Source: Azospirillum brasilense
GTDB taxonomy: Bacteria; Pseudomonadota; Alphaproteobacteria; Azospirillales; Azospirillaceae
NCBI RefSeq assembly: GCF_003349955.1
Contig: NZ_QLKQ01000011.1
Span: 43,501 to 107,500, forward strand
Length of the DNA: 64,000 nucleotides
Direction: 5' to 3'
This document shows, piece after piece, positions 45,607 through 54,810 of the stretch; positions within the stretch are counted from its first letter, which is position 1, and each line of letters begins with the position of its first letter. The notes beneath the pieces were generated by a model that did not search any database, had not been told where the DNA came from, and saw only the letters and a list, made by a program, of their open reading frames with translations. Made by a program: the position numbers and the translations under genes.

Positions 45607-45914
45607 GATCAGCTCCTGCTTATGGGAGAAGCGTCCGTCTCCGCTCTTTCCAACAGGATGCCGGCATGGCCGTTGCGACCCCACGTTCCCATGGCCCCTT
45701 GCCGATGGCGCCCCGGCTGCACACATCACGGCGTCATAATCGCGTATAAAGTTGACCCGGACAGTCAGGCAATCCTTGACCGCGCCGCGGCACTTCCGTA
45801 GGGACTCGCGCGGTGGACCATGCCGGACATTGCCGGTATGAACCGGCACCCGACCATCAAGCACCCCGCCCCGGCCGCGCGTTCCGCGCACCGGCGGCCC
45901 GAACGGAGAGCGTC
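45607..45914. other. intergenic stretch between small gene and ygiQ
   Basis: No gene with coding character is seen in these 308 bases. It must hold the divergent promoters of the small-protein pair and ygiQ. The sequence is less GC-rich around 45736-45770 (CGCGTATAAAGTTGACC), but no confident promoter can be named. Confidence 0.45.
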
Positions 45915-48002
45915 ATGCTCAACGAAGCCACGCCCACCGTCGCCGTTCCGGCGGCGCGGGACATCTTCTCCCTCCCCCGGCACCGGACGGAGGCCCGGCG
46001 CCCGGCGCCCTTCCTGCCGATGACGCGGGCGGAGATGGACCGGCTGGGCTGGGACAGCTGCGACATCGTGGTGGTGACGGGCGACGCCTATGTGGACCAC
46101 CCCAGCTTCGGCATGGCGATCATCGGGCGGCTGCTGGAGGCGCAGGGCTTCCGCGTCGGCATCATCGCCCAGCCGGACTGGAGCAGCGCGGAGCCGTTCA
46201 AGGCGCTGGGCAAGCCGAACCTGTTCTTCGGGGTGACCGGCGGCAACATGGATTCGATGGTGAACCACTACACCTCGGACCGCCGCCTGCGTCACAACGA
46301 CAGCTATACCCCCAACGACGAGGGCGGCAAGCGGCCCGACCGCGCGGTCATCGTCTACAGCCAGCGCTGCCGCGAAGCCTACAAGGACGTGCCCATCGTG
46401 CTGGGCGGCATCGAGGCGAGCCTCCGCCGCATCGCCCAGTACGACCATTGGAGCGAGAAGGTCCGCCGCTCCGTCCTGGTGGACTCCAAGGCCGACATCC
46501 TGTGCTACGGCAACGCCGAGCGCGCGATCATCGACGTCGCCCACCGCATCGCCGCCGGGGAGAAGGCGCGGGAGATCGACGATGTCCGCGGTACCTCCAT
46601 CGTTCGCAGCCGCGTGCCGGACGGCTGGACCGTCATCGACAGCAGCAGCATCGACGAGTTGACCCCCGCCGCGCCGCGCGCCGCCGGGGCCGACCGCACG
46701 GTGGTCCGCCTGCCCTCCTTCGAGCAGGTCAGCGCCGACAAGGCGCTCTACGCCCACGCCTCGCGCGTGCTGCACCAGGAGAGCAACCCCGGCAACGCCC
46801 GCGCGCTGGTGCAGCGGCACGGCGACCGCGAGGTCTGGCTGACCACCCCGCCGATCCCGCTGACCACGGAAGAGATGGACGGCGTCTACGGCCTGCCCTA
46901 CGCCCGCGCGCCCCACCCGTCCTACGGCGACGCGCGCATCCCGGCCTGGGAGATGATCCGTTTCTCGGTGAACATCATGCGCGGCTGCTTCGGCGGCTGT
47001 TCCTTCTGCTCGATCACCGAGCATGAGGGGCGCATCATCCAGAGCCGGTCGGAGGGCTCGATCCTCAAGGAGATCGAGGAGATCCGCGACAAGGTGAAGG
47101 GCTTCACCGGCGTCATCTCGGATATGGGCGGGCCGACCGCCAACATGTACCGCATGGCCTGCAAGGACCCGGAGATCGAGAAGGTCTGCCGCCGCCCGTC
47201 CTGCGTCTTCCCCGACATCTGCAAGAACCTGAACACCGACCACAGCGACCTCATCCAGCTCTACCGCAAGGCGCGCGCCATCCCCGGCGTGAAGAAGATC
47301 AACATCGCCTCGGGCCTGCGCTACGACCTCGCCGTCCGCAGCCCGGAGTATGTGAAGGAGCTGGTGACCCACCATGTCGGCGGTTACCTGAAGATCGCGC
47401 CGGAGCACACCGAGCCCGGCCCGCTGTCCAAGATGATGAAGCCGGGCATCGGCACCTACGACCGCTTCAAGGAGATGTTCGAGGCGGCGGCCAAGGCGGC
47501 GGGCAAGAAGCTCTACCTCATCCCCTACTTCATCGCCGCCCACCCCGGCACGACGGACGAGGACATGATGAACCTCGCCTTGTGGCTGAAGCGGAACGGC
47601 TTCAAGGCCGATCAGGTGCAGACCTACCTGCCCTCGCCCATGGCGCTCGCCACGGCGATGTACCACAGCGACCGCAACCCGCTGCGCCCGATCCGCCGCG
47701 AGGGGTCGGAGACGGTGTTCTCCGCCAAGGGGCTGAAGCAGCGCCGCCTGCACAAGGCCTTTCTGCGCTACCACGACCCGGAGAACTGGCCGGTGCTGCG
47801 CGACGCGCTGAAGGCGATGGGCCGCAGCGACCTGATCGGTCCGGGCGAGCACCAGCTCGTTCCGGCTTGGCAGACGACGGGGGGGCTGGGCAAAGCCGGA
47901 ACCGACAGGCCGAAACCGGGCAAGACCTTCTACACCCAGCAGGCGGGCAAGGGCCGCCGGGCGCCGGCCAAGCCCGGCAAGCCGACGGGAGGGGCGAGGT
48001 AG
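45915..48002 (+). CDS. ygiQ: YgiQ family radical SAM protein
   Basis: A 695-residue radical SAM protein. The N-terminal domain starts near '[17 protein letters not shown]', the cluster cysteines are in '[10 protein letters not shown]' (about residues 357-364), and '[21 protein letters not shown]' is typical. The C-terminal '[18 protein letters not shown]' tail is basic. The reaction of YgiQ proteins is not established. ATG 45915 is used; the frame is open 102 bases further upstream without coding character. Confidence 0.92.
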   Translation: MLNEATPTVAVPAARDIFSLPRHRTEARRPAPFLPMTRAEMDRLGWDSCDIVVVTGDAYVDHPSFGMAIIGRLLEAQGFRVGIIAQPDWSSAEPFKALGKPNLFFGVTGGNMDSMVNHYTSDRRLRHNDSYTPNDEGGKRPDRAVIVYSQRCREAYKDVPIVLGGIEASLRRIAQYDHWSEKVRRSVLVDSKADILCYGNAERAIIDVAHRIAAGEKAREIDDVRGTSIVRSRVPDGWTVIDSSSIDELTPAAPRAAGADRTVVRLPSFEQVSADKALYAHASRVLHQESNPGNARALVQRHGDREVWLTTPPIPLTTEEMDGVYGLPYARAPHPSYGDARIPAWEMIRFSVNIMRGCFGGCSFCSITEHEGRIIQSRSEGSILKEIEEIRDKVKGFTGVISDMGGPTANMYRMACKDPEIEKVCRRPSCVFPDICKNLNTDHSDLIQLYRKARAIPGVKKINIASGLRYDLAVRSPEYVKELVTHHVGGYLKIAPEHTEPGPLSKMMKPGIGTYDRFKEMFEAAAKAAGKKLYLIPYFIAAHPGTTDEDMMNLALWLKRNGFKADQVQTYLPSPMALATAMYHSDRNPLRPIRREGSETVFSAKGLKQRRLHKAFLRYHDPENWPVLRDALKAMGRSDLIGPGEHQLVPAWQTTGGLGKAGTDRPKPGKTFYTQQAGKGRRAPAKPGKPTGGAR

Positions 48003-48135
48003 CCCTCGCCCCTCCGGGGAGAGGGAGGGGACCCACGCCGTAGGCGTGGGGAGGGTGAGGGGGATGCGCGTGTTGGTGTGTTCGGCAAACGCGCAACCCC
48101 CTCACCCTGACCCTCTCCCCGGAGGGGAGAGGGGA
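48003..48135. repeat. REP/BIME-like palindromic repeat, family B (full length)
   Basis: The CCCTCGCCCCTCCGGGGAGA start and the CCCTCTCCCCGGAGGGGAGA end frame inner CCCACGCCGTAGGCGTGGG and a spacer with GCGCAACCCCCTCACC, as in the copy at 26351. It sits between convergent ygiQ and the secreted-protein gene. Confidence 0.86.
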
Positions 48136-48142
48136 TGGAGAC

Positions 48143-48775
48143 TCAGCAGTCGTTGAGCGCGCGGATGCGTTCGATCAACGCTAGCCCGTCGCGCTCGGCC
48201 AGGGCGACCTCGGCGGCGCCGTCGCAGGTGCGGCCGCTCACATGGACATAGTGGTAGCGCACGCGCACGGCGTCCCGGCCGATGGGCTCCGCGGCCAGCA
48301 GGCGGACGGGAACGCTCATGTTGCCGTAGAAGCGCGTCATGGACGCGATGTCGTAGGCCCCGCTGCCACGCTTCTCGGGAATGACGTAGGTGTTGGCCCG
48401 CGCGGCGTCGGCCTGTCCCAGGGCCTCGTAGAAAGCGCGCACCGCCGCGACCCGGTCGGTCGGCTGGGGGCGGTGAGTCGGCGGAATGAATTGGGCCGGG
48501 TCAGCGCTTGCGGACGGCTGCGGGATGGACGCAGGGTTGGCCGCGGGCTGACCCGGCCGGACCACCGTGGCCGCCGGGGACGGCTGCGGTGGAACGGGGA
48601 CCGGCGGGGCAGGGGGCTGCTCCACCACCGGAGAAGGAGACGGACTGGGCGTCGGCACGAGCCGCAGGGGGCCCTGGGTGGCCGTCTGGGTGGCCATCTG
48701 CGCCGTGGCCGCACCGGCCAGCAGGCATGAGCCCACCGCCGCCGCGAGTCCCAGACGCCTCACACGGTCCGCCAT
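48143..48775 (-). CDS. secreted proline-rich protein with NTF2-like C-terminal domain
   Basis: A 210-residue protein. Residues 1-25 form a signal peptide ('LGLAAAVGSCLLAGAATA'). Residues 30-105 are a Pro/Ser/Gln-rich linker. The C-terminal 100 residues ('RVAAVRAFYEALGQADAARA', then 'RVRYHYVHVSGRTCDGAAEV') look like an SnoaL/NTF2-type fold, with two cysteines that could pair. Function unknown; periplasmic or surface location is likely. Confidence 0.68.
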   Translation of the reverse strand: MADRVRRLGLAAAVGSCLLAGAATAQMATQTATQGPLRLVPTPSPSPSPVVEQPPAPPVPVPPQPSPAATVVRPGQPAANPASIPQPSASADPAQFIPPTHRPQPTDRVAAVRAFYEALGQADAARANTYVIPEKRGSGAYDIASMTRFYGNMSVPVRLLAAEPIGRDAVRVRYHYVHVSGRTCDGAAEVALAERDGLALIERIRALNDC

Positions 48776-48889
48776 CGCACTCTCCTGTCGAAAAGCGTCA
48801 AATCCATAGCAAATCCCCTTATCCCGGAGGATTGTCCGGAACGGTCCTCTGGCTTGCATTCCGGCGGGGTGGGCTCTAGCGTGACCGGC

Positions 48890-49684
48890 ATGACCGATGC
48901 ACAGACCACCCCGATCCAACGCCTCGCCACCCCGCAGGCCGTTCTTCTGGAACAGCCCAGGCACGGTGTCCCGCAAACCAGCGAGATGCTGTTCGGTGAA
49001 ACATGTACGCCGCTCGACCGGGATGGCGACTGGGTGAAGGTGGAAAACCGCAGCGACGGGCATGTCGGCTGGCTTCCCCCCGGCACGGACCTCACGGAGC
49101 CGGCCGCCCCGACCCACCGCGTGTCCGGGCGCGTGGCGAACCTGCACCCGGCACCCACCCACAAGGCGGTGCCGGTGGCGGCGCTGAGCTTCGGCAGTCT
49201 GGTGACCGTGGCGGAACCGACCGAAAGCGGCTGGGTCCGGCTCGACAACGGGCTGTGGACCTTCGGCAAGCTGCTGGAGCCGGTGGCCGTGCCGCTGGAC
49301 CGCGTTCCGGTGGAGACGGCGCTGCGCTTCCTGGAGACGCCCTATGTCTGGGGCGGGCGGAGCGCCTTCGGCATCGACTGCTCCGGCCTCGTCCAGGTGG
49401 CGCTGAGGGCGGCGGGGATCACCACCCACCACAGCAGCGGCATGCAGCGCAACGACGACCGGCTGGGGCCGATGGTCTCGGCAGACGGGCAGGGGGTCGA
49501 TTATCAGCGTGGCGACATCGTCTTCTTCCCCGGCCATGTCGGCATCATGCTGGACGGCGCCACGCTGCTGCACGCCACCGTCTTCACCATGTCCGTCGTG
49601 ACCGAACCCCTGGCCGACGTGGCCGCCCGCGCCGAGGGCATCACCGGCGTGCGCCGCCCCGTCTTCCAGCACCCGGGCCTCTAG
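48890..49684 (+). CDS. NlpC/P60 family peptidase with N-terminal SH3-like region
   Basis: A 264-residue protein. Two SH3b-like stretches ('GETCTPLDRDGDWVKVENRS' and 'FGSLVTVAEPTESGWVRLDN') precede an NlpC/P60 cysteine-peptidase domain with 'YVWGGRSAFGIDCSGLVQVAL' (catalytic Cys) and 'GHVGIMLDGATLLHA' (catalytic His). It probably cleaves peptidoglycan stem peptides or related gamma-D-Glu links. No signal peptide is present. Start ATG 48890; GTG 48881 is an alternative. Confidence 0.88.
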   Translation: MTDAQTTPIQRLATPQAVLLEQPRHGVPQTSEMLFGETCTPLDRDGDWVKVENRSDGHVGWLPPGTDLTEPAAPTHRVSGRVANLHPAPTHKAVPVAALSFGSLVTVAEPTESGWVRLDNGLWTFGKLLEPVAVPLDRVPVETALRFLETPYVWGGRSAFGIDCSGLVQVALRAAGITTHHSSGMQRNDDRLGPMVSADGQGVDYQRGDIVFFPGHVGIMLDGATLLHATVFTMSVVTEPLADVAARAEGITGVRRPVFQHPGL

Positions 49685-50300
49685 CGCCCAGCCGATCAGG
49701 AGCAGCGTCGGACCGTCGCCCGCCGCCACGCCCCGCTCGGCCATGACGCCCAGCGTCGTGCGGTGGTGGCCTCGTCGGGACGGCAACCGTTCTCCACCGC
49801 CAGCACCGGCGTGTCGGGTGACAGCCCGCCGGCCATCAGGCCGCGCCCGACGCGGCGGGCGGCCTGATGGCCCATGTAGATCGCCAGCGTGCTCTTGGGG
49901 TCGGCCAGCCGCGCCCAGTCCGGCTCGGTCGCGTCGCCCTCGCGGGCGTGAGCGGTGACGAAGGTGACGGCGCGCGACACGCCGCGCTTGGTCAACGACA
50001 GCCCGGCGCTGGACGCGCAGCCGAGCGCCGCGGTGATTCCGGGGATCACCGACACGCTGATTCCGACACGCTCCAGATGCTCGATCTCTTCGCCGGCCCG
50101 GCGCCGACCAGCGTGACGTGCGGGGTCCGCGTGCCCGTCTGCGGAATGGCGCGGGCGACGCGGCAGACGGTGCGCGGACGCAGCGCGGAGTCCAGCGCGG
50201 CGCGCAAGGCGACGATGAAGTTGAAACGCTTGCCCCCGGACCGGGAGGCGAGACCGTCAAGCCAATCTTCAAGCCACATGGCTGCGCTGGGCATCGGCAA
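49680..50300 (-). pseudogene. decayed uroporphyrinogen-III C-methyltransferase gene (cobA/nasF-like)
   Basis: Reading the minus strand, the SUMT fold appears in pieces: 'HVTLVGAGPA' (N-terminal glycine motif), then directly 'EIEHLERVGISVSVIPGITA' in another frame, with the roughly 80 residues normally between them missing. 'LTKRGVSRAVTFVTAHAREG' and 'STLAIYMGHQAARR' follow, and a second frameshift near 49755 precedes the terminal 'AAGDGPTLLLIGWALEA'. The enzyme would make siroheme precursor for nitrite reductase. It follows the nasA remnant, as in nitrate-assimilation operons. Confidence 0.8.
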
Positions 50301-50732
50301 GGATCTCCTTGAGTTCGGGGATGCAGGAGCCGCAGTTGGTTCCGGCCCGCAAGGCCTCCCCGACCTCCTGGACCGTGGTCAGGCTTTGGCTTTGGATGGT
50401 GGCGATCAGGCGGTTGGGCAGGTTGACCAGGGCGCCGTCCGTCAAGCCGCGCGCCGCCGCGTCCCGCGGATGAAGGTCCAGGCAGGGTTCCGGCGCATGG
50501 GCGGAGAGGCGCGGCGACAGACCGGTGCGCGTCATGGTGTGCCAGTGGTCGCGCAGGCGGCCGGTGTTCAACATCAGCGAACCCGGCTCCACGGAGCGGG
50601 GCAGGGGGCGGGGGCGAGCGTTTCAAATTCAGCGTCGCACAGCCCGGCGAGGCCACCGATGTCGAAGGCGCGCGTGCCATCGTTCTCGAAGGCGGAAAGG
50701 GCGGCGTGCTTGCGGAAAACGTCGGCGGGCCT
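50269..50732 (-). pseudogene. remnant of assimilatory nitrate reductase C-terminus (nasA)
   Basis: The upstream part reads 'ADVFRKHAALSAFENDGTRA' and 'FDIGGLAGLCDAEFETLAP'; after a frameshift and deletion near 50600 it continues 'LMLNTGRLRDHWHTMTRTGL' and 'HAPEPCLDLHPRDAAARGL', and after another internal deletion ends with 'TVQEVGEALRAGTNCGSCIP', the BFD-like 2Fe-2S end of NasA. The catalytic N-terminal two-thirds are absent. The upstream end meets the integrase remnant at about 50732. Confidence 0.8.
50620..50634 (+). repeat. isolated iteron copy inside the nasA remnant
   Basis: GTTTCAAATTCAGCG matches the oriV iteron exactly and lies about 6.3 kb from the main array. In the minus frame it encodes part of 'DAEFET'. 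Confidence 0.75.
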
Positions 50733-51073
50733 GCCCGGTGCAGGCGCTTCTGGACTGGCTGGACGCCGCCGGCATCGTGCGTGGGCCGCTCTTCCGCTCC
50801 ATTCACCGAAGTGGTCGTGTCCAGCCCGACCGCCTGAACGACCGCAGCGTGGCTCTGACCATCAAGAGCGCGCCCGAGAAAGCGGGCCTCGACCCGATCA
50901 AGGTGTCCGGGCACAGCCTGCGCATTGGCCACGCCACTACGGTCGCCGGAAACGACGGCGACGAGCGGGCGATCCAGGCCCATCTCGGGCACCACAGTCC
51001 GGAGATGACCCGACGCTACATCCGTGAGGCGAATGTGTTTCGGCGAAGCTCCACCGGTAAACTGGGGCTCTGA
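50732..51073 (+). pseudogene. truncated tyrosine recombinase (phage-type integrase), C-terminal part
   Basis: The frame encodes about 113 residues of a catalytic domain: 'CPVQALLDWLDAAGI', then 'GHSLRIGHATT' with the H-x-x-R pair, 'AHLGHHSPEMTRRYIRE' with the Tyr nucleophile. The first catalytic Arg and the core-binding domain are missing, since the frame fuses to the nasA remnant at its 5' end. It is probably inactive and marks an old integration or deletion event. Confidence 0.78.
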
Positions 51074-51225
51074 TGACACTCTTGTGCAGGGGCGCCGGGG
51101 CGCCGAGATCGCGCAAAGCGTCATCACCGCCGCCCAGATCGAGCTGTGATGCGTTTCAAATCAAGCGCTTCGGAGTAAAGATTATACCAAAGCGCCGATT
51201 TGCTTCCTAGACTGGAGAGCGCGCC

Positions 51226-51480
51226 TCAGGGTTCGTTGCGGCCGTGGGCCACACGGAACCAGTGCTCGGCGTGCTGACGGCAGGTTTCGGCTTCGACGGT
51301 GTCGCCGGACCGCTCGGCATCGACGGCGCGGGCGAGCCACTGGCCGTGCTTCTGCTGGGCGGAGCCGTTGACCTTCGGATGCGCGCGCGCCGGTTCTCCC
51401 TGCACGGATTGCCGTTGGGCCGCTTTTCCGAACCGTGGCTGCCGACGGCCCCGATCGCCCGCCGGATTGTCGAATGGCAT
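51226..51480 (-). CDS. DUF4167-like small protein, 84 aa
   Basis: An 84-residue basic protein. The N-terminal half is Arg/Gln/Gly-rich and probably disordered; the C-terminal 'KVNGSAQQKHGQWLARAVDA' and 'AETCRQHAEHWFRVAHG' match the DUF4167 motif (K-V-R-G-S-A-x-Q ... Q-H-A-E-H-Y-x-R) of alphaproteobacterial RNA-binding-like proteins. It is much shorter than the usual family members. ATG 51480 follows GAGGATCAAC. Confidence 0.72.
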   Translation of the reverse strand: MPFDNPAGDRGRRQPRFGKAAQRQSVQGEPARAHPKVNGSAQQKHGQWLARAVDAERSGDTVEAETCRQHAEHWFRVAHGRNEP

Positions 51481-51541
51481 GAATGTTGATCCTCGAGTGG
51501 TCCGCAGACCGTAATCAGGAGCGAAGGACCATCCCGAACCC

Positions 51542-51850
51542 TCAATCCTGGCGTTGTTTCGTCACACCGGAAAAAGCTCGGAAGGCTTCGGTCACATCAT
51601 TCATGACCTGCGGGAAGAACGCAACGCGGCCGGCGAGCGGTCCTTCGCTGATCGGCGTGGGACGGGGAAGCGGTCGCGGCAAAGGCGGCGGCTTGCCGGG
51701 GTCCCGCTCGTCGGCACGCGGAGGCTCGTAGAAATGCAGGGCGAGTTGACCGTTGGGTTCGGCGGCGTAAGGAAGGCCGGGCTCGGTCCGGCGCTCCGCA
51801 CCGGGAAGGACATACTGATCGCCTTGGGCGGTCCATTCTGTCAGCGGCAT
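51542..51850 (-). CDS. hypothetical protein with proline-rich centre, 102 aa
   Basis: The protein starts 'MPLTEWTAQGDQYVLPGAER' and contains a Pro/Arg-rich centre ('PGKPPPLPRPLPRPTP') before an amphipathic C-terminus ('VMNDVTEAFRAFSGVTK'). No signal or membrane segment is seen, and no family is recognised. Codon bias fits a real gene, but support is moderate. Confidence 0.5.
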   Translation of the reverse strand: MPLTEWTAQGDQYVLPGAERRTEPGLPYAAEPNGQLALHFYEPPRADERDPGKPPPLPRPLPRPTPISEGPLAGRVAFFPQVMNDVTEAFRAFSGVTKQRQD

Positions 51851-51973
51851 CCAAGACACCCCCTGCACCGGTTGAAGCCTCGCCCAACCTATCAGGTTTC
51901 CAGCAATCCGCTCCAGCGAATAGGGCGGATTGCCGGATGTGCGCGGTGGTAGGGGAGCAAAGCCGACGGCGGC

Positions 51974-52372
51974 TCAGTCGGTCTGTGGCAGCCGGGCGAT
52001 CACCTTGATCTCGAAATCGAAGCCGGCGAGCCAGTTCACGCCAACCGCGGTCCAGTTGGGATAGGGCTTGCGAGGAAACGCCTTGTCCTTGACGGCCAGG
52101 ACGGTCTCGAACTGGGCCTCCGGGTCGGTGTGGAAGGTCGTCACGTCCACGATGTCGTCGAAGGTGGCGCCGGCCGCCTTCAGAACCTCGCGAAGATTGT
52201 CGAAGGCCAACTGAACCTGCGTCGCGAAGTCGGGCTCGGGCGACCCGTCCTCACGGCCGCCGACCTGCCCCGAAACGAAGAGCAGATCGCCGGACCGGAT
52301 GGCGGCGGAGTAGCGGTGGATCTCGTAGAGCGCCTGCCGGCCGGCAGGAAAGAGGGCGTCGCGCCTGGACAT
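51974..52372 (-). CDS. RidA family protein (enamine/imine deaminase-like)
   Basis: A 132-residue YjgF/YER057c/UK114 fold protein. 'AAIRSGDLLFVSGQVGG', 'ATQVQLAFDNLREVLKAAGA' and 'DVTTFHTD' are the family markers. The strict RidA active-site Arg near the end of the family motif is not clear ('KPYPNWTAVGVNWLAGFDFEI'), so it may be a Rid subgroup with another activity. It is divergent from a LysR gene with a gap of about 100 bases, a likely regulator-target pair. Confidence 0.86.
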   Translation of the reverse strand: MSRRDALFPAGRQALYEIHRYSAAIRSGDLLFVSGQVGGREDGSPEPDFATQVQLAFDNLREVLKAAGATFDDIVDVTTFHTDPEAQFETVLAVKDKAFPRKPYPNWTAVGVNWLAGFDFEIKVIARLPQTD

Positions 52373-52474
52373 GGATGTCTCCCGTTCGGATTGGACCTGG
52401 ACCAGGAGATAGCAGCCACGGGGGTGCGCGATCAGACGTTGAAATCGGCACGGGCCGATGCAAGATCGCCATCA

Positions 52475-53383
52475 ATGATACGCCCCTCCCTGAACGATCT
52501 CAGCGCCTTCGTGGCCGTCGCCACCCACCGCAGCTTTCGCCGCGCGGCGGATGAGCTGGGAACGGCGCCGTCCACATTGAGCCACGCGATGCGCGGTCTT
52601 GAGGATCGGCTCGGCGTCCGGCTCCTCAACCGCACGACCCGCAGCGTCTCGCCGACCGAAGCGGGGCTTGAGCTGCTCGGCCGCCTGACGGTCGCGCTGA
52701 CCTCCCTGGACGAAGCGCTCGACGCCGTCACCGCCTTTCGCGGCAACGTCGCCGGCCGGGTTCGGATCAACGCGCCGCGCGTGGCGGCGGCGGCCCTTGT
52801 CCGCGGCGTCCTTCCCCGCATGGTCAAGCGCTTTCCCGACGTGACGGTGGACATCGTCGTCGAGGGGCGGTTGATCGACATCGTGTCCGGCGGCTTCGAC
52901 GCCGGCGTCCGCCTGATCGACTCCATCCCGAAGGACATGATCGCGGTGCCCTTCCCGGACCCGATCGGCTTCGTCTGCGTCGCCTCCCCCGCCTATCTCG
53001 ACCGCGCCGGGGAGCCGACGACGCCGGATGAACTCCAGCGCCATCGCTGCATCGGCCACCGCCTGCCGGGCGGCCGGCTGTACCGCTGGGAGTTCGAGCG
53101 GGCCGGGCGGGAATTGACGGTCGATGTCAACGGACCGCTGATTCTCGACGATGAGGAGTTGATGGCGGACGCCGCCGCGCAGGGGCTGGGGATCGCCTAT
53201 GTGGCGAACTGGGCCGCCGAGGCCGCGCTGGCGGAGGGGCGGTTGCGGACCGTCCTGCCCGCCTGGATGCACAAGCCGGAGCGGGCGGCGGTGTACTATC
53301 CCGGGCACCGCGCCGTGCCGCCGGCCCTGCGGGCGTTCCTCGACGTCGTCAAGACCATGCCGGTCGGTGCGGGAACGCATTGA
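52475..53383 (+). CDS. LysR family transcriptional regulator
   Basis: A 302-residue LysR protein. The HTH is 'FVAVATHRSFRRAADELG' with 'APSTLSHAMRGLEDRLGVRL'. The effector domain resembles the PA0477/TrmX-like 'CrgA' group ('GNVAGRVRINAPRVAAAALV'). The start is ATG 52475; the upstream open frame overlaps the RidA gene antisense and is not coding. It probably controls the divergent RidA-family gene. Confidence 0.87.
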   Translation: MIRPSLNDLSAFVAVATHRSFRRAADELGTAPSTLSHAMRGLEDRLGVRLLNRTTRSVSPTEAGLELLGRLTVALTSLDEALDAVTAFRGNVAGRVRINAPRVAAAALVRGVLPRMVKRFPDVTVDIVVEGRLIDIVSGGFDAGVRLIDSIPKDMIAVPFPDPIGFVCVASPAYLDRAGEPTTPDELQRHRCIGHRLPGGRLYRWEFERAGRELTVDVNGPLILDDEELMADAAAQGLGIAYVANWAAEAALAEGRLRTVLPAWMHKPERAAVYYPGHRAVPPALRAFLDVVKTMPVGAGTH

Positions 53384-53464
53384 TGACCCCACAAACAAGC
53401 GGGTCCCCGACGCCTGCGGCCGCCACTATGATGGCGCCCCGTTTGGTTCAGGGAGTGGTGGGGC

Positions 53465-54181
53465 ATGCTGGTCCGGCAGGGTGAACATCGTGGCGTGTCG
53501 GCGGACCGCAGTCTGGCTTGGTCATTGGCCGGCATCGCCGGCGCCGTCAACGCCGCGGGATTCTACGCCGCCGGCCTCTATTCCTCGCACATGACCGGCA
53601 CCGTCTCGACCATGGCCGACCATCTGGCGCTGGGCGAGATGGGCGCCTTCGGCATGGCGCTGGCCATCGTGGCGACCTTCATCGCCGGGGCGATGGTGTC
53701 GGCGATGCTTATCAACGCCGGGCAGCGCCGCGGCCTGTCGGCGATCTACGCCTACAGCGTCTGTCTCGAAGCCCTGCTGCTCGCCGGACTCGGCGCCGCC
53801 GACGTCTGGCTGCACGAGCTTCGCGGCGCCGCGCTGGTCATGGGGTTGAGCTTCCTGATGGGGTTGCAGAACGCCATCGTCACGCGCATCTCCAACGCCC
53901 GCGTCCGCACCACCCACGTCACCGGCATGATCACCGACATCGGGATCGAGCTGGGCAACCTGATCGACGACCTCTACCACCGCAACGGCCGGGATCGGAT
54001 CCGGGTGACGCTCGACAAGCTGAAGACGCATCTGCCGACCGTCGGCTCGTTCTTTCTGGGCGGCGTGCTGGGGGTGCTGGGCTACAGCGCCTGGGGAGCG
54101 ATGCTGTTCGTGACGCTGGCGGCCATCCTCGCCGGCTTCGCCGCCCCGGTGATTCTCGCCGAATGGCGCGTCGCGGAGTAG
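53465..54181 (+). CDS. YoaK/DUF1275 family membrane protein
   Basis: A 238-residue integral membrane protein with about six helices. 'SLAGIAGAVNAAGFYAAGLYSSHMTGTVSTM' spans two signature parts of DUF1275 (the S-H-x-T-G motif near residue 40), and 'MGLQNAIVTRISNARVRTTHVTGMITDIG' contains the second T-H-x-T-G. Transport is suspected for the family but not shown. An iteron copy lies 5 bases after its stop. Confidence 0.88.
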   Translation: MLVRQGEHRGVSADRSLAWSLAGIAGAVNAAGFYAAGLYSSHMTGTVSTMADHLALGEMGAFGMALAIVATFIAGAMVSAMLINAGQRRGLSAIYAYSVCLEALLLAGLGAADVWLHELRGAALVMGLSFLMGLQNAIVTRISNARVRTTHVTGMITDIGIELGNLIDDLYHRNGRDRIRVTLDKLKTHLPTVGSFFLGGVLGVLGYSAWGAMLFVTLAAILAGFAAPVILAEWRVAE

Positions 54182-54185
54182 GAGC

Positions 54186-54200
54186 GTTTCAAATTCAGCG
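54186..54200 (+). repeat. isolated iteron copy between DUF1275 gene and mug
   Basis: GTTTCAAATTCAGCG, identical to the oriV unit, lies in the 52-base gap before mug. Confidence 0.78.
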
Positions 54201-54233
54201 TTGCCGGACGCCGCCTTGGAGTGTTGACGCACC

Positions 54234-54770
54234 ATGACCGATTCCGCAGGCCCGATCCCCGACATCATCGCCCCCGGCCTGGACGCTTTGTTCGTGGGAT
54301 TCAATCCCGGAACACGCTCCGGCCAGCTCGGCCACAATTACGCGGGGCCGGGAAACCAGTTCTGGAGATTGCTGGCGGCGGCCGGTCTGACGCCGCGCCT
54401 GCTGCGCCCGGAGGAGGACCGGCTGTTGCCGGAGTTCGGGCTGGGCTCCACCAACCTCGTGGCGCGGGCGACGCCGGGCGCCGCCGATCTCAGCCGCGCG
54501 GAGCTGCGCGGCGGCGTGCCGCGGCTGCGCGCCCTGGTCGCGGAATTCCGGCCGCGGGTGATCGCCTACACGGGGAAGGGGGTGTATCTCGCCGCCGCCG
54601 ACCGCGACCGGGCGGAGTGGGGCGTGCAGCCGGACAGCCTGTTCGATGGTCCGGTGGACGTCGTGCTGCCCTCGCCCAGCGGGCTCGCCCGGCTGCCCTT
54701 CGCGGAAAAGCTGCGCTGGTTTTGCGAGGTCAAGCGGGTCATCGACGCTGAAGTTGACACCCGCCGCTGA
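54234..54770 (+). CDS. mug: G/U mismatch-specific DNA glycosylase
   Basis: A 178-residue Mug/TDG-type glycosylase that removes uracil or thymine opposite guanine. 'LFVGFNPGTRSGQLGHNYAGPGNQFW' is the family's first motif (G-x-N-P at residues 22-25), and 'VVLPSPSGLARL' is the second. It is convergent with parB; a hairpin spans its stop codon. Confidence 0.92.
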   Translation: MTDSAGPIPDIIAPGLDALFVGFNPGTRSGQLGHNYAGPGNQFWRLLAAAGLTPRLLRPEEDRLLPEFGLGSTNLVARATPGAADLSRAELRGGVPRLRALVAEFRPRVIAYTGKGVYLAAADRDRAEWGVQPDSLFDGPVDVVLPSPSGLARLPFAEKLRWFCEVKRVIDAEVDTRR

Positions 54771-54784
54771 CGTCAGCGGGTGTC
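54756..54784. terminator. hairpin between convergent mug and parB
   Basis: GACACCCGC (54756-54764) pairs with GCGGGTGTC (54776-54784) around an inner CGCTGACGTCAGCG palindrome. It overlaps the mug stop and lies 27 bases from the parB stop, so it can serve both. No T-run. Confidence 0.6.
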
Positions 54785-54785
54785 C

Positions 54786-54800
54786 GTTACAAATTCAGCG
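54786..54800 (+). repeat. isolated iteron copy beside parB
   Basis: GTTACAAATTCAGCG differs from the main unit at one position and lies 10 bases from the parB stop. Confidence 0.75.
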
Positions 54801-54810
54801 TTGCCGACGG

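Noticed and set aside
50269..50592. Intact small ferredoxin-like gene (BFD domain)
   Set aside because: It is the tail of nasA: the frame starts inside a nitrate-reductase motif and lacks an own start region.
51153..51167. A further iteron (GTTTCAAATCAAGCG)
   Set aside because: It has two changes within the otherwise constant TTCAGCG end, so I do not count it, although it may be a decayed copy.
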